A DNA stretch of 50,919 bases from Candidatus Mediterraneibacter faecavium (GCA_019119995.1 DWVY01000066.1:1-50919); one strand, 5' to 3'; shown: positions 7,128 through 17,122, numbered from the stretch's first letter. The notes: generated from the letters alone by a model not told the origin. Numbers and translations are program-made.

Positions 7128-8066
7128 ATGAAAACAAAAGTAACCGAATTATTAGGAATTGAATATCCGATCATTCAGGGAGGAATGGCCTGGGTTGCTG
7201 AGTATCATCTTGCAGCCGCCGTATCCGAAGCCGGCGGCTTGGGACTGATCGGTGCTGCGAGTGCGCCGGCTGACTGGGTGCGTGAACAGGTCAGAGAGGC
7301 GAAGAAACTCACTGACAAGCCATTTGGAGTGAATATCATGCTTATGAGTCCGTATGCGGACGATGTGGCAAAAGTTATCGTGGAGGAAGGCGTGAAAGTC
7401 GTTACGACAGGCGCGGGTTCTCCGGAGAAATACATGAAGATGTGGAAAGAAGCCGGAGTCAAAGTCATACCGGTGGTTGCATCTGTCGCGCTTGCAAAGC
7501 GTATGGAGAGATGCGGAGCCGATGCACTTGTTGCAGAGGGAACCGAGGCCGGCGGACACATCGGTGAGAATACGACAATGGTACTTGTACCGCAGGTCGT
7601 AGATGCAGTGAATATCCCGGTCATCGCAGCGGGCGGTATTGCCGACGGAAGAGGAATCGCGGCGGCATTTATGCTTGGCGCCCAGGGTGTGCAGATGGGA
7701 ACTCACTTTGTGGTTACGAATGAATCTCAGGTTCATGAAAATTATAAAGATATGATCATCAAGGCAAGGGATATTGATTCCAGAGTAACAGGAAGATCCA
7801 CAGGTCATCCGGTACGTGCCCTGAGAAATCAGATGACAAAAGAATACTTACAGAAAGAACAGGAAGGCGCTTCATTTGAAGAACTTGAGCACCTGACTCT
7901 CGGCGGCTTAAGACGTGCAGTCGTAGACGGTGATGTGAAGACAGGAAGCGTGATGGCAGGACAGATTGCAGGTATGGTCAAAGAGAAGATGTCATGTCAT
8001 GACCTGATCCAAAAACTTGTAAAAGAGACAGATGACCTGATCGGAGGAAAAGGTTTCTATGAGTAA
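7128..8066 (+). CDS. fabK: enoyl-ACP reductase II (FMN-dependent)
   Basis: FabK reduces the enoyl-ACP double bond, the last step of each elongation round. The 312-residue protein is a TIM barrel of the nitronate-monooxygenase superfamily: IQGGMAWVAEY near residue 16, SEAGGLGLIGAAS near 33, the conserved EAGGHIG around residue 142 (active-site His), then AAGGIADGRG and LGAQGVQMGT for flavin phosphate binding. It replaces the triclosan-sensitive FabI; no fabI is present here. Its end overlaps fabD by 8 nt. Confidence 0.95.
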   Translation: MKTKVTELLGIEYPIIQGGMAWVAEYHLAAAVSEAGGLGLIGAASAPADWVREQVREAKKLTDKPFGVNIMLMSPYADDVAKVIVEEGVKVVTTGAGSPEKYMKMWKEAGVKVIPVVASVALAKRMERCGADALVAEGTEAGGHIGENTTMVLVPQVVDAVNIPVIAAGGIADGRGIAAAFMLGAQGVQMGTHFVVTNESQVHENYKDMIIKARDIDSRVTGRSTGHPVRALRNQMTKEYLQKEQEGASFEELEHLTLGGLRRAVVDGDVKTGSVMAGQIAGMVKEKMSCHDLIQKLVKETDDLIGGKGFYE

Positions 8067-8979
8067 GATCGCATTTATGTTCCCGGGACAGGGAGCACAG
8101 AAAGCCGGAATGGGCAAAGATTTTTATGAACAGAGTGAAACAGCAAGGAAAGTCATCGACAAGGCGACAGAACTGCTGGATATAGATATGAAAGCGTTAT
8201 GCTTTGAAGAAAATGATAAGCTGGATCAGACAGAGTATACACAGGCGGCGCTTGTGACTGTCTGCATGGCAATGGAACACGTATTGAGAGAGCGCGGACT
8301 GAAAGCTGACGTGACGGCCGGATTAAGCCTCGGCGAGTACTGCGCCATCGCATCGGCAGGCGGCATGAGCACGGAGGACGCCATCACCACAGTGAGAAAG
8401 CGCGGTATCCTTATGCAGAATGCAGTGCCGGGCGGAAAAGGTACAATGGCGGCAGTGCTGGGCATGAAAGGTGAGGATATCGAGAAAGTCGTCGATCCGA
8501 TCGACGGCGTTACGATCGCCAATTACAACTGCCCGGGACAGATCGTCATCACAGGATGGAAAGAGAGCGTTGAGAAGGCTTCGGAGGAACTGAAAGCCGC
8601 CGGGGCAAAGAGGGTTATGCCGCTGAATGTAAGCGGACCGTTCCACTCTCCGATGCTGGAAGAAGCAGGAAGAGAACTGGGACAGGTGCTCGCAGGCGTA
8701 CAGCTCTCCGAGCTTGAGATCCCTTATGTGACAAATGTAACGGCAGAGTATGTGACAGATATCTCTGAGACAAAAGCGCTCCTTGCAACACAGGTGGCTT
8801 CATCTGTGCGCTGGCAGCAGAGTGTGGAGAATATGATCGCTGACGGCGTGGATACATTCGTAGAGATCGGGCCGGGCAGGACACTGGCAGGATTCATGCG
8901 CAAGATCAGCCGTGACGTGAAAGTGTACAATGTCGGTACATGGGAAGATGTAGACAAGGTGGTAAGTGAATTATGTTAA
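8059..8979 (+). CDS. fabD: malonyl-CoA:ACP transacylase
   Basis: FabD transfers malonyl from CoA to ACP to supply the extender unit. The 306-residue protein shows [12 protein letters not shown] at the start, the nucleophile Ser90 in GLSLGEY, and the catalytic His in GPFHSPML near residue 199, ending with [11 protein letters not shown]. It overlaps fabK upstream and fabG downstream by a few bases, so translation is likely coupled across the three genes. Confidence 0.96.
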   Translation: MSKIAFMFPGQGAQKAGMGKDFYEQSETARKVIDKATELLDIDMKALCFEENDKLDQTEYTQAALVTVCMAMEHVLRERGLKADVTAGLSLGEYCAIASAGGMSTEDAITTVRKRGILMQNAVPGGKGTMAAVLGMKGEDIEKVVDPIDGVTIANYNCPGQIVITGWKESVEKASEELKAAGAKRVMPLNVSGPFHSPMLEEAGRELGQVLAGVQLSELEIPYVTNVTAEYVTDISETKALLATQVASSVRWQQSVENMIADGVDTFVEIGPGRTLAGFMRKISRDVKVYNVGTWEDVDKVVSELC

Positions 8980-9713
8980 ATGGAAAAGTTGCTGTAGTAA
9001 CAGGCGCTTCCAGAGGAATCGGAAGAGCGATCGCCATAAAACTTGCATCCGAGGGCGCGACGGTAGTGATCAACTACAATGGTTCCAAAGACCGTGCCGA
9101 GGAAGTAAAGAAAGAAATTGAGGAGAACGGCGGAAAGGCCGACATCAGACAGTGCAATGTATCTGATTTCCATGCCTGCGAAGAAATGTTCAAAGAAATC
9201 ATCGCAACATTCGGCAGAGTGGATATCCTCGTAAATAACGCAGGTATTACGAGAGACGGGCTGCTCATGAAGATGACAGAGGAAGATTATGACGCGGTCC
9301 TCGATACAAACCTGAAAGGAACATTCAACTGTATCCGTTTCGTAGCGCGTCAGATGATCAAACAGCGCGGCGGACGTATCATCAATTTGGCATCTGTATC
9401 CGGAGTGCTCGGAAATGCGGGACAGGCAAACTATTCTGCATCCAAGGCAGGTGTGATCGGGCTTACAAAGTCTGCGGCAAGAGAACTTGCAAGCCGCGGG
9501 ATCACGGTAAATGCGATAGCACCGGGATTCATCAATACAGAGATGACAGAAGTGCTCTCCGATAAAGTAAAAGAGGGTGCCGTGGCGCAGATCCCGTTGG
9601 GGAAATTCGGTGAGACAGAAGATATCGCAAATGCAGCGGCATTCCTGGCAGGAGACGGAGCACGGTATATCACAGGACAGGTGCTGTGCGTAGACGGCGG
9701 AATGGCTATATAA
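8973..9713 (+). CDS. fabG: 3-oxoacyl-ACP reductase
   Basis: FabG is the NADPH-dependent short-chain dehydrogenase that reduces beta-ketoacyl-ACP. The 246-residue protein has the cofactor motif TGASRGIG at 10-17, NNAG at 88-91, catalytic Ser141 and the Tyr154-x3-Lys158 pair in YSASKAG, and the usual end GQVLCVDGG. It overlaps fabD by 7 nt. A gap of over 200 nt follows before fabF, unusual in this tightly packed run. Confidence 0.95.
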   Translation: MLNGKVAVVTGASRGIGRAIAIKLASEGATVVINYNGSKDRAEEVKKEIEENGGKADIRQCNVSDFHACEEMFKEIIATFGRVDILVNNAGITRDGLLMKMTEEDYDAVLDTNLKGTFNCIRFVARQMIKQRGGRIINLASVSGVLGNAGQANYSASKAGVIGLTKSAARELASRGITVNAIAPGFINTEMTEVLSDKVKEGAVAQIPLGKFGETEDIANAAAFLAGDGARYITGQVLCVDGGMAI

Positions 9714-9929
9714 AACCAGAGAGCCTTGTTGCGAAAAATTCCGCCGGAACGGTCTGCATTATCACTGCGGACGCGCTTTCGCTCGGGTCGGAACGCAGAC
9801 GGGAATTGTTTTGGATGAAACTGATACAGAAAAGGGAAACGTGATCCTGTGGAAAGCGGGATTGTGTTAAGTAGGATGTTTGGGATGAGGCAGATAGAGA
9901 GTCTGTCTCGGAAAGGGATTGTTTTGGAT
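9714..9929. other. fabG-fabF spacer with short duplication
   Basis: No gene is supported here. A frame from 9849 continues into fabF but has no matching family sequence. The 12-mer ATTGTTTTGGAT occurs at 9805-9816 and again at 9918-9929, directly before the fabF ATG, which suggests a small duplication of the translation-start region. GTCTGC and GCAGAC near 9755-9800 can form a weak outer stem around a GC-rich stretch. No promoter or terminator with a T run is seen. Confidence 0.4.
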
Positions 9930-11171
9930 ATGGAGAAGAGAAGAGTTGTAGTGACCGGGCTTGGGGCTGTGACGCCGATCGGAAATACGGTGGAGGAGTT
10001 CTGGGCAGGTATTAAGGAAGGCAAGGTCGGGATCGGGCCGATCACGAAGTTTGATGCTTCAGATTTTAAGGTACAGATCGCGGCTGAGGTAAAGGGATTT
10101 GTCGCAAAAGAGCGGATGGACTTTAAGGCTGCGAAGAGAATGGAGCCTTTTTCACAGTATGCGGTTGCGGCTGCGAAAGAGGCATTTGAGGATTCAGGCA
10201 TAGATATGGAGCAGGAAGATCCGTACAGAGTTGGAGTGATCGTGGGCTCAGGTATCGGAAGTCTGCAGTGTGTGGAGACCAATTATGAGAAGATCATCAC
10301 AAAAGGACCGAACAAGGTGAATCCGCTTATGGTTCCGCTTATGATCTCCAACATGGCGGCAGGTAACATTTCCATCCAGCTCGGACTGAAAGGAAAATGT
10401 ACCAACGTCGTTACAGCGTGTGCATCCGGCACGCACTGTATCGGAGATGCGTTCCGCGCGATCCAGTACGGCGATGCAGACGTAATGGTCGCAGGCGGTA
10501 CGGAGGCTTCGGTGTGCCCGACGGGAATTGCCGGGTTTACGGCGCTGACTGCCCTGTCTACAACAAATGATCCGGAACATGCTTCCCGTCCGTTTGACAA
10601 GGACAGAGACGGATTTGTCCTCGGAGAGGGCTCCGGTATCGTAGTGCTCGAGGAACTGGAGCACGCTAAGGCAAGAGGCGCGAAGATCTATGCGGAGCTT
10701 GTCGGATACGGAGCTACCGGCGACGCATATCATATCACATCTCCGGCGGAAGACGGAGAAGGCGCCGGAATGGCTATGAAGCTTGCCATGAAAGAGGCGG
10801 GCGTGGCTCCGGAGCAGATTGATTATATCAACGCGCACGGAACAAGTACGCACCACAATGATCTGTTCGAGACAAAGGCGATCAAATTTGCTCTCGGCGA
10901 CGCGGCGAAGAATGTTTCCATCAACTCTACAAAATCCATGATCGGACATCTGCTCGGAGCGGCAGGCGGCGTGGAATTCGTCGTATGCGTAAAGAGCATT
11001 CTGGACGGATTCATCCATCAGACCGTGGGCACCGAGAATGTAGATCCGGAGTGCGACCTGGACTATACAGTGGGCGCGCCGGCAGAGAAAGATGTAAATT
11101 ATGTGCTGACGAACTCGCTTGGATTCGGCGGACATAACGCGACACTGTTGTTGAAAAAGTATGAAGGGTAA
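9930..11171 (+). CDS. fabF: beta-ketoacyl-ACP synthase II
   Basis: FabF performs the elongation condensations. The 413-residue thiolase-fold protein begins MEKRRVVVTGLGAVTPIG. It has nucleophile Cys164 in VTACASGTHC, the first catalytic His in NAHGTSTHHND and the second in STKSMIGHLLGAAGG. The start at 9930 gives the family length; the longer frame from 9849 is rejected. The ribosome-binding site is weak and distant (AAAGGG at about 12 nt), so translation may depend on upstream ribosomes. accB begins 12 nt downstream. Confidence 0.94.
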   Translation: MEKRRVVVTGLGAVTPIGNTVEEFWAGIKEGKVGIGPITKFDASDFKVQIAAEVKGFVAKERMDFKAAKRMEPFSQYAVAAAKEAFEDSGIDMEQEDPYRVGVIVGSGIGSLQCVETNYEKIITKGPNKVNPLMVPLMISNMAAGNISIQLGLKGKCTNVVTACASGTHCIGDAFRAIQYGDADVMVAGGTEASVCPTGIAGFTALTALSTTNDPEHASRPFDKDRDGFVLGEGSGIVVLEELEHAKARGAKIYAELVGYGATGDAYHITSPAEDGEGAGMAMKLAMKEAGVAPEQIDYINAHGTSTHHNDLFETKAIKFALGDAAKNVSINSTKSMIGHLLGAAGGVEFVVCVKSILDGFIHQTVGTENVDPECDLDYTVGAPAEKDVNYVLTNSLGFGGHNATLLLKKYEG

Positions 11172-11183
11172 GAGGTGCGTGCA

Positions 11184-11705
11184 ATGAAAGTTGAACAGGT
11201 ATTGGAATTAGTAAAAGCTGTTTCAGATTCTGAACTTACAGAATTTAAATATGAGGAAGACGGAGTAAAGCTTTCCCTCAAGAAAACAAGTGACAAGATC
11301 GTCCAGGTGCAGGCGCCTGCCGCTCCGGCAGCTCCGGTAATCGCACCGGCAGTTATGCCGGCAGCTCCGGTTCCGGGCGCACCCGTACCGGCGGCTCCGG
11401 CAAATCAGGCACCGGGAGCAGCGTCGGCTCCGGCAGAAGCCGCGCAGGCAACAGAGAGTGCCGCTCCCGCAGGGAATATCGTAAAATCCCCGCTCGTGGG
11501 AACATTCTATGCAGCTCCGGCTGAGGATGCAGAGCCCTTCGTAAAAGTAGGCGACAGCGTAAAAGAAGGCCAGGTACTGGCGATCGTAGAAGCGATGAAA
11601 CTGATGAACGAGATCGAAAGCGACTTCACAGGAACCGTAAAAGAGATACTCGTAGAAAACGGCCAGGGTGTAGAATTTGGCCAGCCACTCTTTGTAATAA
11701 GCTAG
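11184..11705 (+). CDS. accB: biotin carboxyl carrier protein of acetyl-CoA carboxylase
   Basis: BCCP carries carboxyl-biotin between the carboxylase and the transferase. The 173-residue protein has an N-terminal domain ([13 protein letters not shown]), a flexible linker at about 45-95 made of Ala, Pro and Val repeats, and a biotinyl domain with the lysine (about residue 139) in [11 protein letters not shown]. The ATG at 11184 is preferred, with AAGAGGTG just upstream; a GTG at 11175 would add three residues. It is followed by an unusually structured 173-nt spacer before fabZ. Confidence 0.95.
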   Translation: MKVEQVLELVKAVSDSELTEFKYEEDGVKLSLKKTSDKIVQVQAPAAPAAPVIAPAVMPAAPVPGAPVPAAPANQAPGAASAPAEAAQATESAAPAGNIVKSPLVGTFYAAPAEDAEPFVKVGDSVKEGQVLAIVEAMKLMNEIESDFTGTVKEILVENGQGVEFGQPLFVIS

Positions 11706-11840
11706 TCCGCATGCGCTGCGGAGCAGAATGCTGTGGCAGGCTTGCCTGCCGACAGCGTTCTGACCCGCAGCATATGGCGACAGCCATACAGCGAGATGGA
11801 GCTGCGAAGCAGCGGAATCGAGCTGTAAGCATGCGGACGG
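11706..11840. repeat. GC-rich nested inverted repeats between accB and fabZ
   Basis: TCCGCATGC near the start pairs with GCATGCGGA near 11830. Inside, GCTGCGG-AGC-AGAATGCTGT plus GGCAGGC pairs with GCCTGCC plus GACAGCGTTCT-GAC-CCGCAGC to give a long hairpin of about 60 nt. Further GCTGCGAAGCAGC-type stems follow. There is no T run and no reading frame. It may be a palindromic intergenic repeat or an RNA-processing or stability element inside the operon. Confidence 0.55.
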
Positions 11841-11878
11841 AAGGCGGCAGCTAGGCGCAGTAGAAAGGAAGCAGAATC

Positions 11879-12310
11879 ATGAACAGTTTAACAGTAGAAC
11901 AGATCCAGGAGATCATCCCCCACAGACATCCGTTCCTTCTCCTCGATAAGATCGAGGACTATGAGCCGGGACAGTATGCAGTGGGATATAAAGCAGTGAC
12001 ATACAGAGAGGACTTTTTCCGCGGACATTTCCCGCAGAAAGCGGTAATGCCGGGAGTGCTGATCCTCGAGGCGCTTGCGCAGACAGGCGCGGTGGCGATC
12101 TTAAGCATGCCGGAGAATCAGGGCAAGATCGCGTTCTTCGGCGGCGTGCAGAAATGTCGTTTCAAAGGCATGGTAATGCCGGGAGATACGCTGAAGCTTG
12201 AGACGAAGATCATCAAGAGCAAGGGTCCTGTCGGAGTAGGACAGGCGACAGCCTATGTAGACGGAAAGGTAGTTGTCAGTGCGGAACTGACATTTATGGT
12301 AGGGGAGTAA
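11879..12310 (+). CDS. fabZ: 3-hydroxyacyl-ACP dehydratase
   Basis: FabZ removes water from beta-hydroxyacyl-ACP. The 143-residue hot-dog-fold protein has [11 protein letters not shown] at 15-25 and the catalytic pair His50 (RGHFP) and Glu64 ([10 protein letters not shown]). Length and motifs fit FabZ, not the isomerising FabA. AAAGGAAG precedes the start. accC follows after 4 nt. No separate isomerase for unsaturated fatty acids is seen in the cluster. Confidence 0.95.
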   Translation: MNSLTVEQIQEIIPHRHPFLLLDKIEDYEPGQYAVGYKAVTYREDFFRGHFPQKAVMPGVLILEALAQTGAVAILSMPENQGKIAFFGGVQKCRFKGMVMPGDTLKLETKIIKSKGPVGVGQATAYVDGKVVVSAELTFMVGE

Positions 12311-12314
12311 GAAA

Positions 12315-13655
12315 ATGATTGGAAAAGTATTGATCGCAAACCGCGGTGAAATCGCCGTGCGCATCATCCGCGCGTGCCGGGAAATGGGGATCGAAACAGT
12401 GGCCGTCTACTCTGAGGCGGACAGAGACGCCCTGCACACACAGCTTGCCGATGAGGCGGTGTGCATCGGGCCGGCGCCTTCCTCTGAGAGTTACCTGAAT
12501 ATGCAGAACATCATCAGCGCGACGGTGATCTCCGGAGCGGACGCTATCCATCCGGGATTCGGTTTTCTTTCTGAGAACAGCAGATTTGCAGAACTGTGCG
12601 AACAGTGCAACATAACATTTATCGGACCGAAATCCCAGGTCATCCAGAGCCTGGGCAATAAGTCCGAGGCAAGAAATACGATGATCAATGCGGGTGTTCC
12701 GGTAATACCGGGCAGCACGGAGCCCATCTTTGATGCAGAGACGGGAGCGAAGATAGCAGAGGAGATCGGCTACCCTGTTATCGTGAAGGCTGCGCTCGGC
12801 GGCGGCGGCAAGGGCATGCGTGTGGCGCAGACTCCGGAAGAGTTCGAGAACAGCTTCAATACGGCGCAGAAAGAGGCGCAGATGGCATTCGGCGATAATA
12901 CGATGTATATTGAGCATTTTGTCCAGCATCCGCGCCATATCGAGTTCCAGATCCTCGCGGACGAGCACGGCAATGTGATCCACCTCGGAGAGCGCGACTG
13001 CTCGATCCAGAGAAACCACCAGAAAATGATCGAGGAATCACCGTCTATCGCCCTTACTCCGGAACTCCGCGAGAAGATGGGAGAGGCGGCAGTAAAAGCG
13101 GCGAAAGCGGCTCACTATACAAATGCGGGAACGATCGAGTTCCTGTTGGAGAAGAACAATAACTTCTACTTCATGGAGATGAATACAAGGATCCAGGTAG
13201 AGCATCCGGTCACCGAATGGGTGACAGGGATCGACCTGGTCAAAGAACAGATCCGCATCGCAGACGGAAGGCCGCTGAGCTATAAGCAGGAGGATGTGCA
13301 CATCACGGGACATGCGATCGAGTGCCGTATCAATGCAGAGAACCCGGCGAAGAACTTCCGCCCGTCACCGGGAACGATCACGGATATGTATCTGCCCGGC
13401 GGCAAAGGAGTCCGCATCGATTCCGCGATCTACAGCGGCTATACAGTTCCGCCGTATTACGACTCTATGCTGGCGAAGCTGATCGTTCATGCCAAGAACA
13501 GAAACGAAGCGATCCGCAAGATGCGCAGCGCCCTTGGAGAAGTGATCATCGAGGGAATCGATACCAATGTAGACTATCAGTATGAGATATTGAATCATCC
13601 GGACTTTGTATCGGGAAATATCGATATTGAGTTTATTGAGCGGTTGTCAGAGTAA
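12315..13655 (+). CDS. accC: biotin carboxylase subunit of acetyl-CoA carboxylase
   Basis: AccC carboxylates biotin using ATP and bicarbonate. The 446-residue ATP-grasp protein begins [20 protein letters not shown]. It has the glycine-rich ATP loop ([10 protein letters not shown] near residue 160), the [16 protein letters not shown] stretch (here [12 protein letters not shown]) and [14 protein letters not shown]. AccC, the AccB carrier and the fused AccDA make a complete carboxylase in this cluster. Confidence 0.96.
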   Translation: MIGKVLIANRGEIAVRIIRACREMGIETVAVYSEADRDALHTQLADEAVCIGPAPSSESYLNMQNIISATVISGADAIHPGFGFLSENSRFAELCEQCNITFIGPKSQVIQSLGNKSEARNTMINAGVPVIPGSTEPIFDAETGAKIAEEIGYPVIVKAALGGGGKGMRVAQTPEEFENSFNTAQKEAQMAFGDNTMYIEHFVQHPRHIEFQILADEHGNVIHLGERDCSIQRNHQKMIEESPSIALTPELREKMGEAAVKAAKAAHYTNAGTIEFLLEKNNNFYFMEMNTRIQVEHPVTEWVTGIDLVKEQIRIADGRPLSYKQEDVHITGHAIECRINAENPAKNFRPSPGTITDMYLPGGKGVRIDSAIYSGYTVPPYYDSMLAKLIVHAKNRNEAIRKMRSALGEVIIEGIDTNVDYQYEILNHPDFVSGNIDIEFIERLSE

Positions 13656-13682
13656 TCAGGCGATATCAGGAGGTAATCTCAG

Positions 13683-15440
13683 ATGAATCTGAAAGATATG
13701 TTTAAGAAGACGAGCGGCAGATCTCATTACATCTCTCTGCGGAATTCCCGCCCGGAAGTTCCCACAGGGCTTCTGCGCAAATGTAATAAGTGCGGGGCGG
13801 CGATCATCGCGGAGGATGTGAAGAACGGCTATTATATCTGCCCGAAATGCCACGGCTACTTCCGTGTGCATGCTTACCGGCGGATCGAGATGATCGCGGA
13901 CGAGGGCTCTTTTGAAGAGTGGGATAAGGAGATGGACTTTGTCAATCCTCTGGATTTTAAAGGATATGAGGAGAAGATCGATCACCTGAAAGAGCGGACG
14001 AAATTAAATGAGGCTGTTGTGACAGGGAAAGTCCTGATCAATGGAAATCCTGCGGTAGTCGGCGTGTGCGACGGAAGATTTATGATGGCGAGCATGGGAT
14101 GGATCGTGGGAGAGAAGATCACAAGGGCTGTGGAGAGAGCCACACAGGAGAAGCTTCCTGTGATCATCTTTACCTGCTCCGGCGGCGCACGTATGCAGGA
14201 GGGAATCGTATCCCTGATGCAGATGGCGAAGACGTCGGCGGCGCTTAAGAAGCACAGTGACGCCGGCCAGCTCTATGTATCCGTGCTGACGGATCCTACG
14301 ACAGGAGGCGTGACGGCAAGCTTTGCCATGCTGGGCGATATCATCCTGGCGGAGCCGAAAGCGCTGATCGGATTCGCGGGGCCGCGTGTCATCGAGCAGA
14401 CCATCGGACAGAAGCTGCCGAAGGGCTTTCAGCGTTCTGAGTTCCTGCTTGACCATGGATTTGTAGACCGCATCGTGGAGCGGGAGGAATTAAAAGATGT
14501 GCTGGCGCGTATCCTTAAGATGCATCAGAGAGCGGATGCGGCGGCAGTGAAAGCTGCTCTTAAGGCAGACGGGAATATCGGCGCCGCGCAGACTGCGGAC
14601 AGCGGGGCGCACGCAGAGATCGAAGAAGAGAGCTCTGTTACGGAACAGATCAGGGATTCGCTGAGCGCCTGGGAGCGCGTACAGATTTCCCGGCAGAAGG
14701 ACCGTCCGGTGGGAACGGATTATATCGACGCGCTGTTTACGGACTTTATGGAGTTCCACGGCGACCGCTACTTTAAGGACGACCATGCGATCGTCGGCGG
14801 CATCGCATATTTCCACGGGATCCCCGTGACTGTGATCGCCCAGGCAAAGGGAAAGACGACCAAAGAGAATCTGGACCGCAACTTCTCCATGCCGTCTCCG
14901 GACGGATACAGAAAGGCGCTGCGCCTTATGAAACAGGCTGAAAAATTCGGCCGCCCGGTCATCTGTTTCGTAGACACGCCGGGAGCATTCTGCGGACTGG
15001 AAGCCGAGGAGAGGGGACAGGGCGAGGCCATCGCCAGGAACCTGTTCGAGCTTTCCGGCCTGAAAGTACCGGTACTCTCCGTCGTGATCGGAGAGGGCGG
15101 AAGCGGCGGCGCCCTTGCCATGGCTGTCGCGGATGAAGTGTGGATGCTGGAAAACGCTGTTTACTCCGTGCTCTCGCCGGAGGGATTTGCAAGTATCCTC
15201 TGGAAAGACAGCAAGAGAGCCAGCGAAGCGGCGGAAGTCATGAAGCTGACGGCAGGGGACCTGAAGCGCCTCGGCATTATCGAGCAGGTGATCCCGGAGC
15301 CGGAAGAGTTCACGGATGAAAATATGGAAGACGTGCGCGCGGATCTGGACGGACGGATCGCGGGATTTCTGGAGAATTATACAGAGTACAGCGCAGATGA
15401 GCTGACTGCAAGGCGTTATGATAGATTCCGCGGGATGTGA
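13683..15440 (+). CDS. accDA: fused acetyl-CoA carboxylase carboxyltransferase beta-alpha
   Basis: This 585-residue protein joins the two carboxyltransferase subunits that are separate in E. coli. The beta part (about 1-285) has a zinc ribbon (Cys34-x2-Cys37, Cys53-x2-Cys56) and the crotonase-like core ([26 protein letters not shown]). A charged linker at about 285-320 leads to the alpha part with [25 protein letters not shown] and [11 protein letters not shown]. Fusion fixes the stoichiometry and is known in some Firmicutes. AGGAGGT stands upstream. It transfers carboxyl from biotin to acetyl-CoA to give malonyl-CoA, the FabD substrate. Confidence 0.94.
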   Translation: MNLKDMFKKTSGRSHYISLRNSRPEVPTGLLRKCNKCGAAIIAEDVKNGYYICPKCHGYFRVHAYRRIEMIADEGSFEEWDKEMDFVNPLDFKGYEEKIDHLKERTKLNEAVVTGKVLINGNPAVVGVCDGRFMMASMGWIVGEKITRAVERATQEKLPVIIFTCSGGARMQEGIVSLMQMAKTSAALKKHSDAGQLYVSVLTDPTTGGVTASFAMLGDIILAEPKALIGFAGPRVIEQTIGQKLPKGFQRSEFLLDHGFVDRIVEREELKDVLARILKMHQRADAAAVKAALKADGNIGAAQTADSGAHAEIEEESSVTEQIRDSLSAWERVQISRQKDRPVGTDYIDALFTDFMEFHGDRYFKDDHAIVGGIAYFHGIPVTVIAQAKGKTTKENLDRNFSMPSPDGYRKALRLMKQAEKFGRPVICFVDTPGAFCGLEAEERGQGEAIARNLFELSGLKVPVLSVVIGEGGSGGALAMAVADEVWMLENAVYSVLSPEGFASILWKDSKRASEAAEVMKLTAGDLKRLGIIEQVIPEPEEFTDENMEDVRADLDGRIAGFLENYTEYSADELTARRYDRFRGM

Positions 15441-15448
15441 GGTTTAAT

Positions 15449-16501
15449 ATGAAGAATCTGAAGATTGGTGAAAAACTGACCCGTATCCCGCTGATCCAGG
15501 GAGGTATGGGCGTAGGCATAAGCCTGGGCAGGCTGGCAGGAGCGGTTGCAAAGGAAGGCGGCGTCGGAATCATTTCCACCGCGCAGATCGGATACCGGGA
15601 ACCGGATTTCGATGCAGATCCCGCCGAAGCTAATTTAAGGGCGATCGAGAGCGAGATGAAGAAAGCCCGCTCGATCTCCCCGGACGGGATCATAGGATAT
15701 AACGTGATGACTGCGCTGAAAGAACATGCCGCCCACGTAAAAGCGGCTGTCAGGGCGGGCGCGGATATCATTATATCAGGAGCCGGACTGCCGACAGATC
15801 TTCCTGCGCTCACAGAAGGGAGCAATACGAAGATCGCTCCGATCGTGTCCACTGACAAGTCGGCAAATGTGATCCTGAAATACTGGGACAGAAAATATAA
15901 GAGAACGGCGGACCTTGTCGTGATCGAGGGACCACAGGCCGGCGGACATCTGGGATTTAAAAAAGAGGAACTCTCGGAATACACACCGGAAACCTACGGC
16001 GAAGAAATACAGCGCATTATCCGGACTGTGAAGAAATACGGAGAGAAGTACGGCGTGGAGATCCCGGTGGTCGTCGCAGGCGGCATCTATGACAGCAGTG
16101 ATGTGAAACGGGTCATGGATCTGGGAGCCGACGGCGTGCAGGTGGCGACCCGCTTCGTCACGACAGAGGAGTGCGATGCGGATATCCGCTACAAAGAGGC
16201 ATATATCCACGCATCCGAAAAAGATATCGCGATCGTGAAAAGCCCGGTGGGAATGCCCGGACGGGCGATCATCAACCCGCTCATGAAACGGGTGGCGGAC
16301 GGTGAGAAGATCCCCCACAGTCCATGTCACAGATGTCTGGCAAAATGCAGTCCCGCTGACATCCCGTATTGTATTACAGACGGACTGATCAATGCAGTGA
16401 AAGGAAATATAGACGAAGGGCTGCTCTTCTGCGGCGCAAAGGCGTGGAAAGCGCAGAAGATCGATACTGTAAGAGAAGCGGTTCAGGAATTGTTTGCCTG
16501 A
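15449..16501 (+). CDS. FabK/nitronate-monooxygenase-family flavoprotein
   Basis: This 350-residue FMN-dependent TIM-barrel protein is distantly related to FabK. It has IPLIQGGMGVGISLGRLA at the start, GADIIISGAGLP near residue 107, EGPQAGGHLGF (active-site His) near 160 and VVAGGIYDSSDV. Near the end a cysteine cluster (CHRCLAKCSPADIPYC) is not found in FabK and could bind metal. The position in the fab cluster suggests a second enoyl reductase or a flavoprotein for unusual acyl chains, but nitronate oxidation is also possible. The ATG at 15449 follows GTGAGG; a GTG at 15437 overlapping the previous stop is the alternative start. Confidence 0.8.
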   Translation: MKNLKIGEKLTRIPLIQGGMGVGISLGRLAGAVAKEGGVGIISTAQIGYREPDFDADPAEANLRAIESEMKKARSISPDGIIGYNVMTALKEHAAHVKAAVRAGADIIISGAGLPTDLPALTEGSNTKIAPIVSTDKSANVILKYWDRKYKRTADLVVIEGPQAGGHLGFKKEELSEYTPETYGEEIQRIIRTVKKYGEKYGVEIPVVVAGGIYDSSDVKRVMDLGADGVQVATRFVTTEECDADIRYKEAYIHASEKDIAIVKSPVGMPGRAIINPLMKRVADGEKIPHSPCHRCLAKCSPADIPYCITDGLINAVKGNIDEGLLFCGAKAWKAQKIDTVREAVQELFA

Positions 16502-16518
16502 CAGAAAGGAGAAACCGG

Positions 16519-16971
16519 ATGGATCCACATGAAACCATCAATGATATTCTGGTGAATCTGTTCAATGAGATATTGAAACTGGAAGAAGAAGCGATCATTA
16601 CGGATGAGTTTAAGGACATCACAAATAATGATATGCATATCATAGAAGCGGTCGGACTGTCCGGTGAAAATACGATGTCTGTGGTGGCGAAAAAGCTGGG
16701 CATCACAGCAGGTTCGCTCACAACGTCTGTCAACAGTCTTGTGAATAAAAAATATGTGAAAAGACAGAGAAGTGATGAGGACAGACGTGTTGTATTCCTG
16801 AAGCTGACGGAGAAAGGAAAACGGGCGTACGAGCATCACCGAGAGTATCATCGTCAGATGACGGAAGCAGTGATCAGCAGACTGGATGAAAATGAAGTTC
16901 CGGTCCTGATAAAGACGCTTACCGGATTGTCAGACTTTTTCAGGGGATATCATGATCAGATGAATAATTAA
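16519..16971 (+). CDS. fabT: MarR-family fatty-acid regulator, FabT-like
   Basis: This 150-residue winged-helix protein has the MarR core: NTMSVVAKKLGITAGSLTTS as the helix-turn-helix (about 52-72), the wing RQRSDEDRRVVFLKLTEKG (about 86-104), and dimerising helices at both ends. The sequence and position match FabT, which represses fab operons when bound to long-chain acyl-ACP. A matching palindrome lies on the fabH promoter. In streptococci fabT is near the start of the cluster; here it is last. AAAGGAG precedes the ATG at 16519, and an upstream in-frame extension is rejected. Confidence 0.82.
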   Translation: MDPHETINDILVNLFNEILKLEEEAIITDEFKDITNNDMHIIEAVGLSGENTMSVVAKKLGITAGSLTTSVNSLVNKKYVKRQRSDEDRRVVFLKLTEKGKRAYEHHREYHRQMTEAVISRLDENEVPVLIKTLTGLSDFFRGYHDQMNN

Positions 16972-16991
16972 TGTAAAAGAAACAAAAAAAT

Positions 16992-17020
16992 TTGACCTTT
17001 TTTAAAAAATGAGGTACAAT
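16992..17020 (+). promoter_or_regulatory. promoter of the DUF6465 gene
   Basis: TTGACC (16992-16997) and TACAAT (17015-17020) are 17 nt apart. This is a good vegetative promoter with a leader of about 95 nt before the gene at 17123. Confidence 0.7.
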
Positions 17021-17050
17021 CCCCTATGGAACTTGAGGATTGAGTTGAAT

Positions 17051-17098
17051 ATGAAATGGCACGACCGGGAGGAGGCCGTAGCCGGAAATACTTGGTAA
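17051..17098 (+). CDS. possible leader peptide of 15 residues
   Basis: Within the leader of the DUF6465 gene, ATG at 17051 opens a 15-codon frame (MKWHDREEAVAGNTW) ending with TAA. Its ribosome-binding site is poor (GAGG about 14 nt upstream), so it may be chance. The same stretch is GC-rich (ACCGGGAGGAGGCCGTAGCCGG) and could fold. It is recorded because a leader this long and structured needs an explanation. Confidence 0.2.
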   Translation: MKWHDREEAVAGNTW

Positions 17099-17122
17099 GT
17101 TATTTTAGGAGGGACAAGTATT

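Noticed and set aside
7152-7808. 218-residue open frame antisense to fabK
   Set aside because: His/Cys/Arg-rich composition typical of antisense reading, with no start signal.
10248-11135. 295-residue open frame antisense to fabF
   Set aside because: It is a shadow of fabF: no ribosome-binding site and no family-like sequence.
16369-16518. Longer N-terminus for the MarR regulator
   Set aside because: The extra residues overlap the preceding gene in another frame, while AAAGGAG fits the ATG at 16519.
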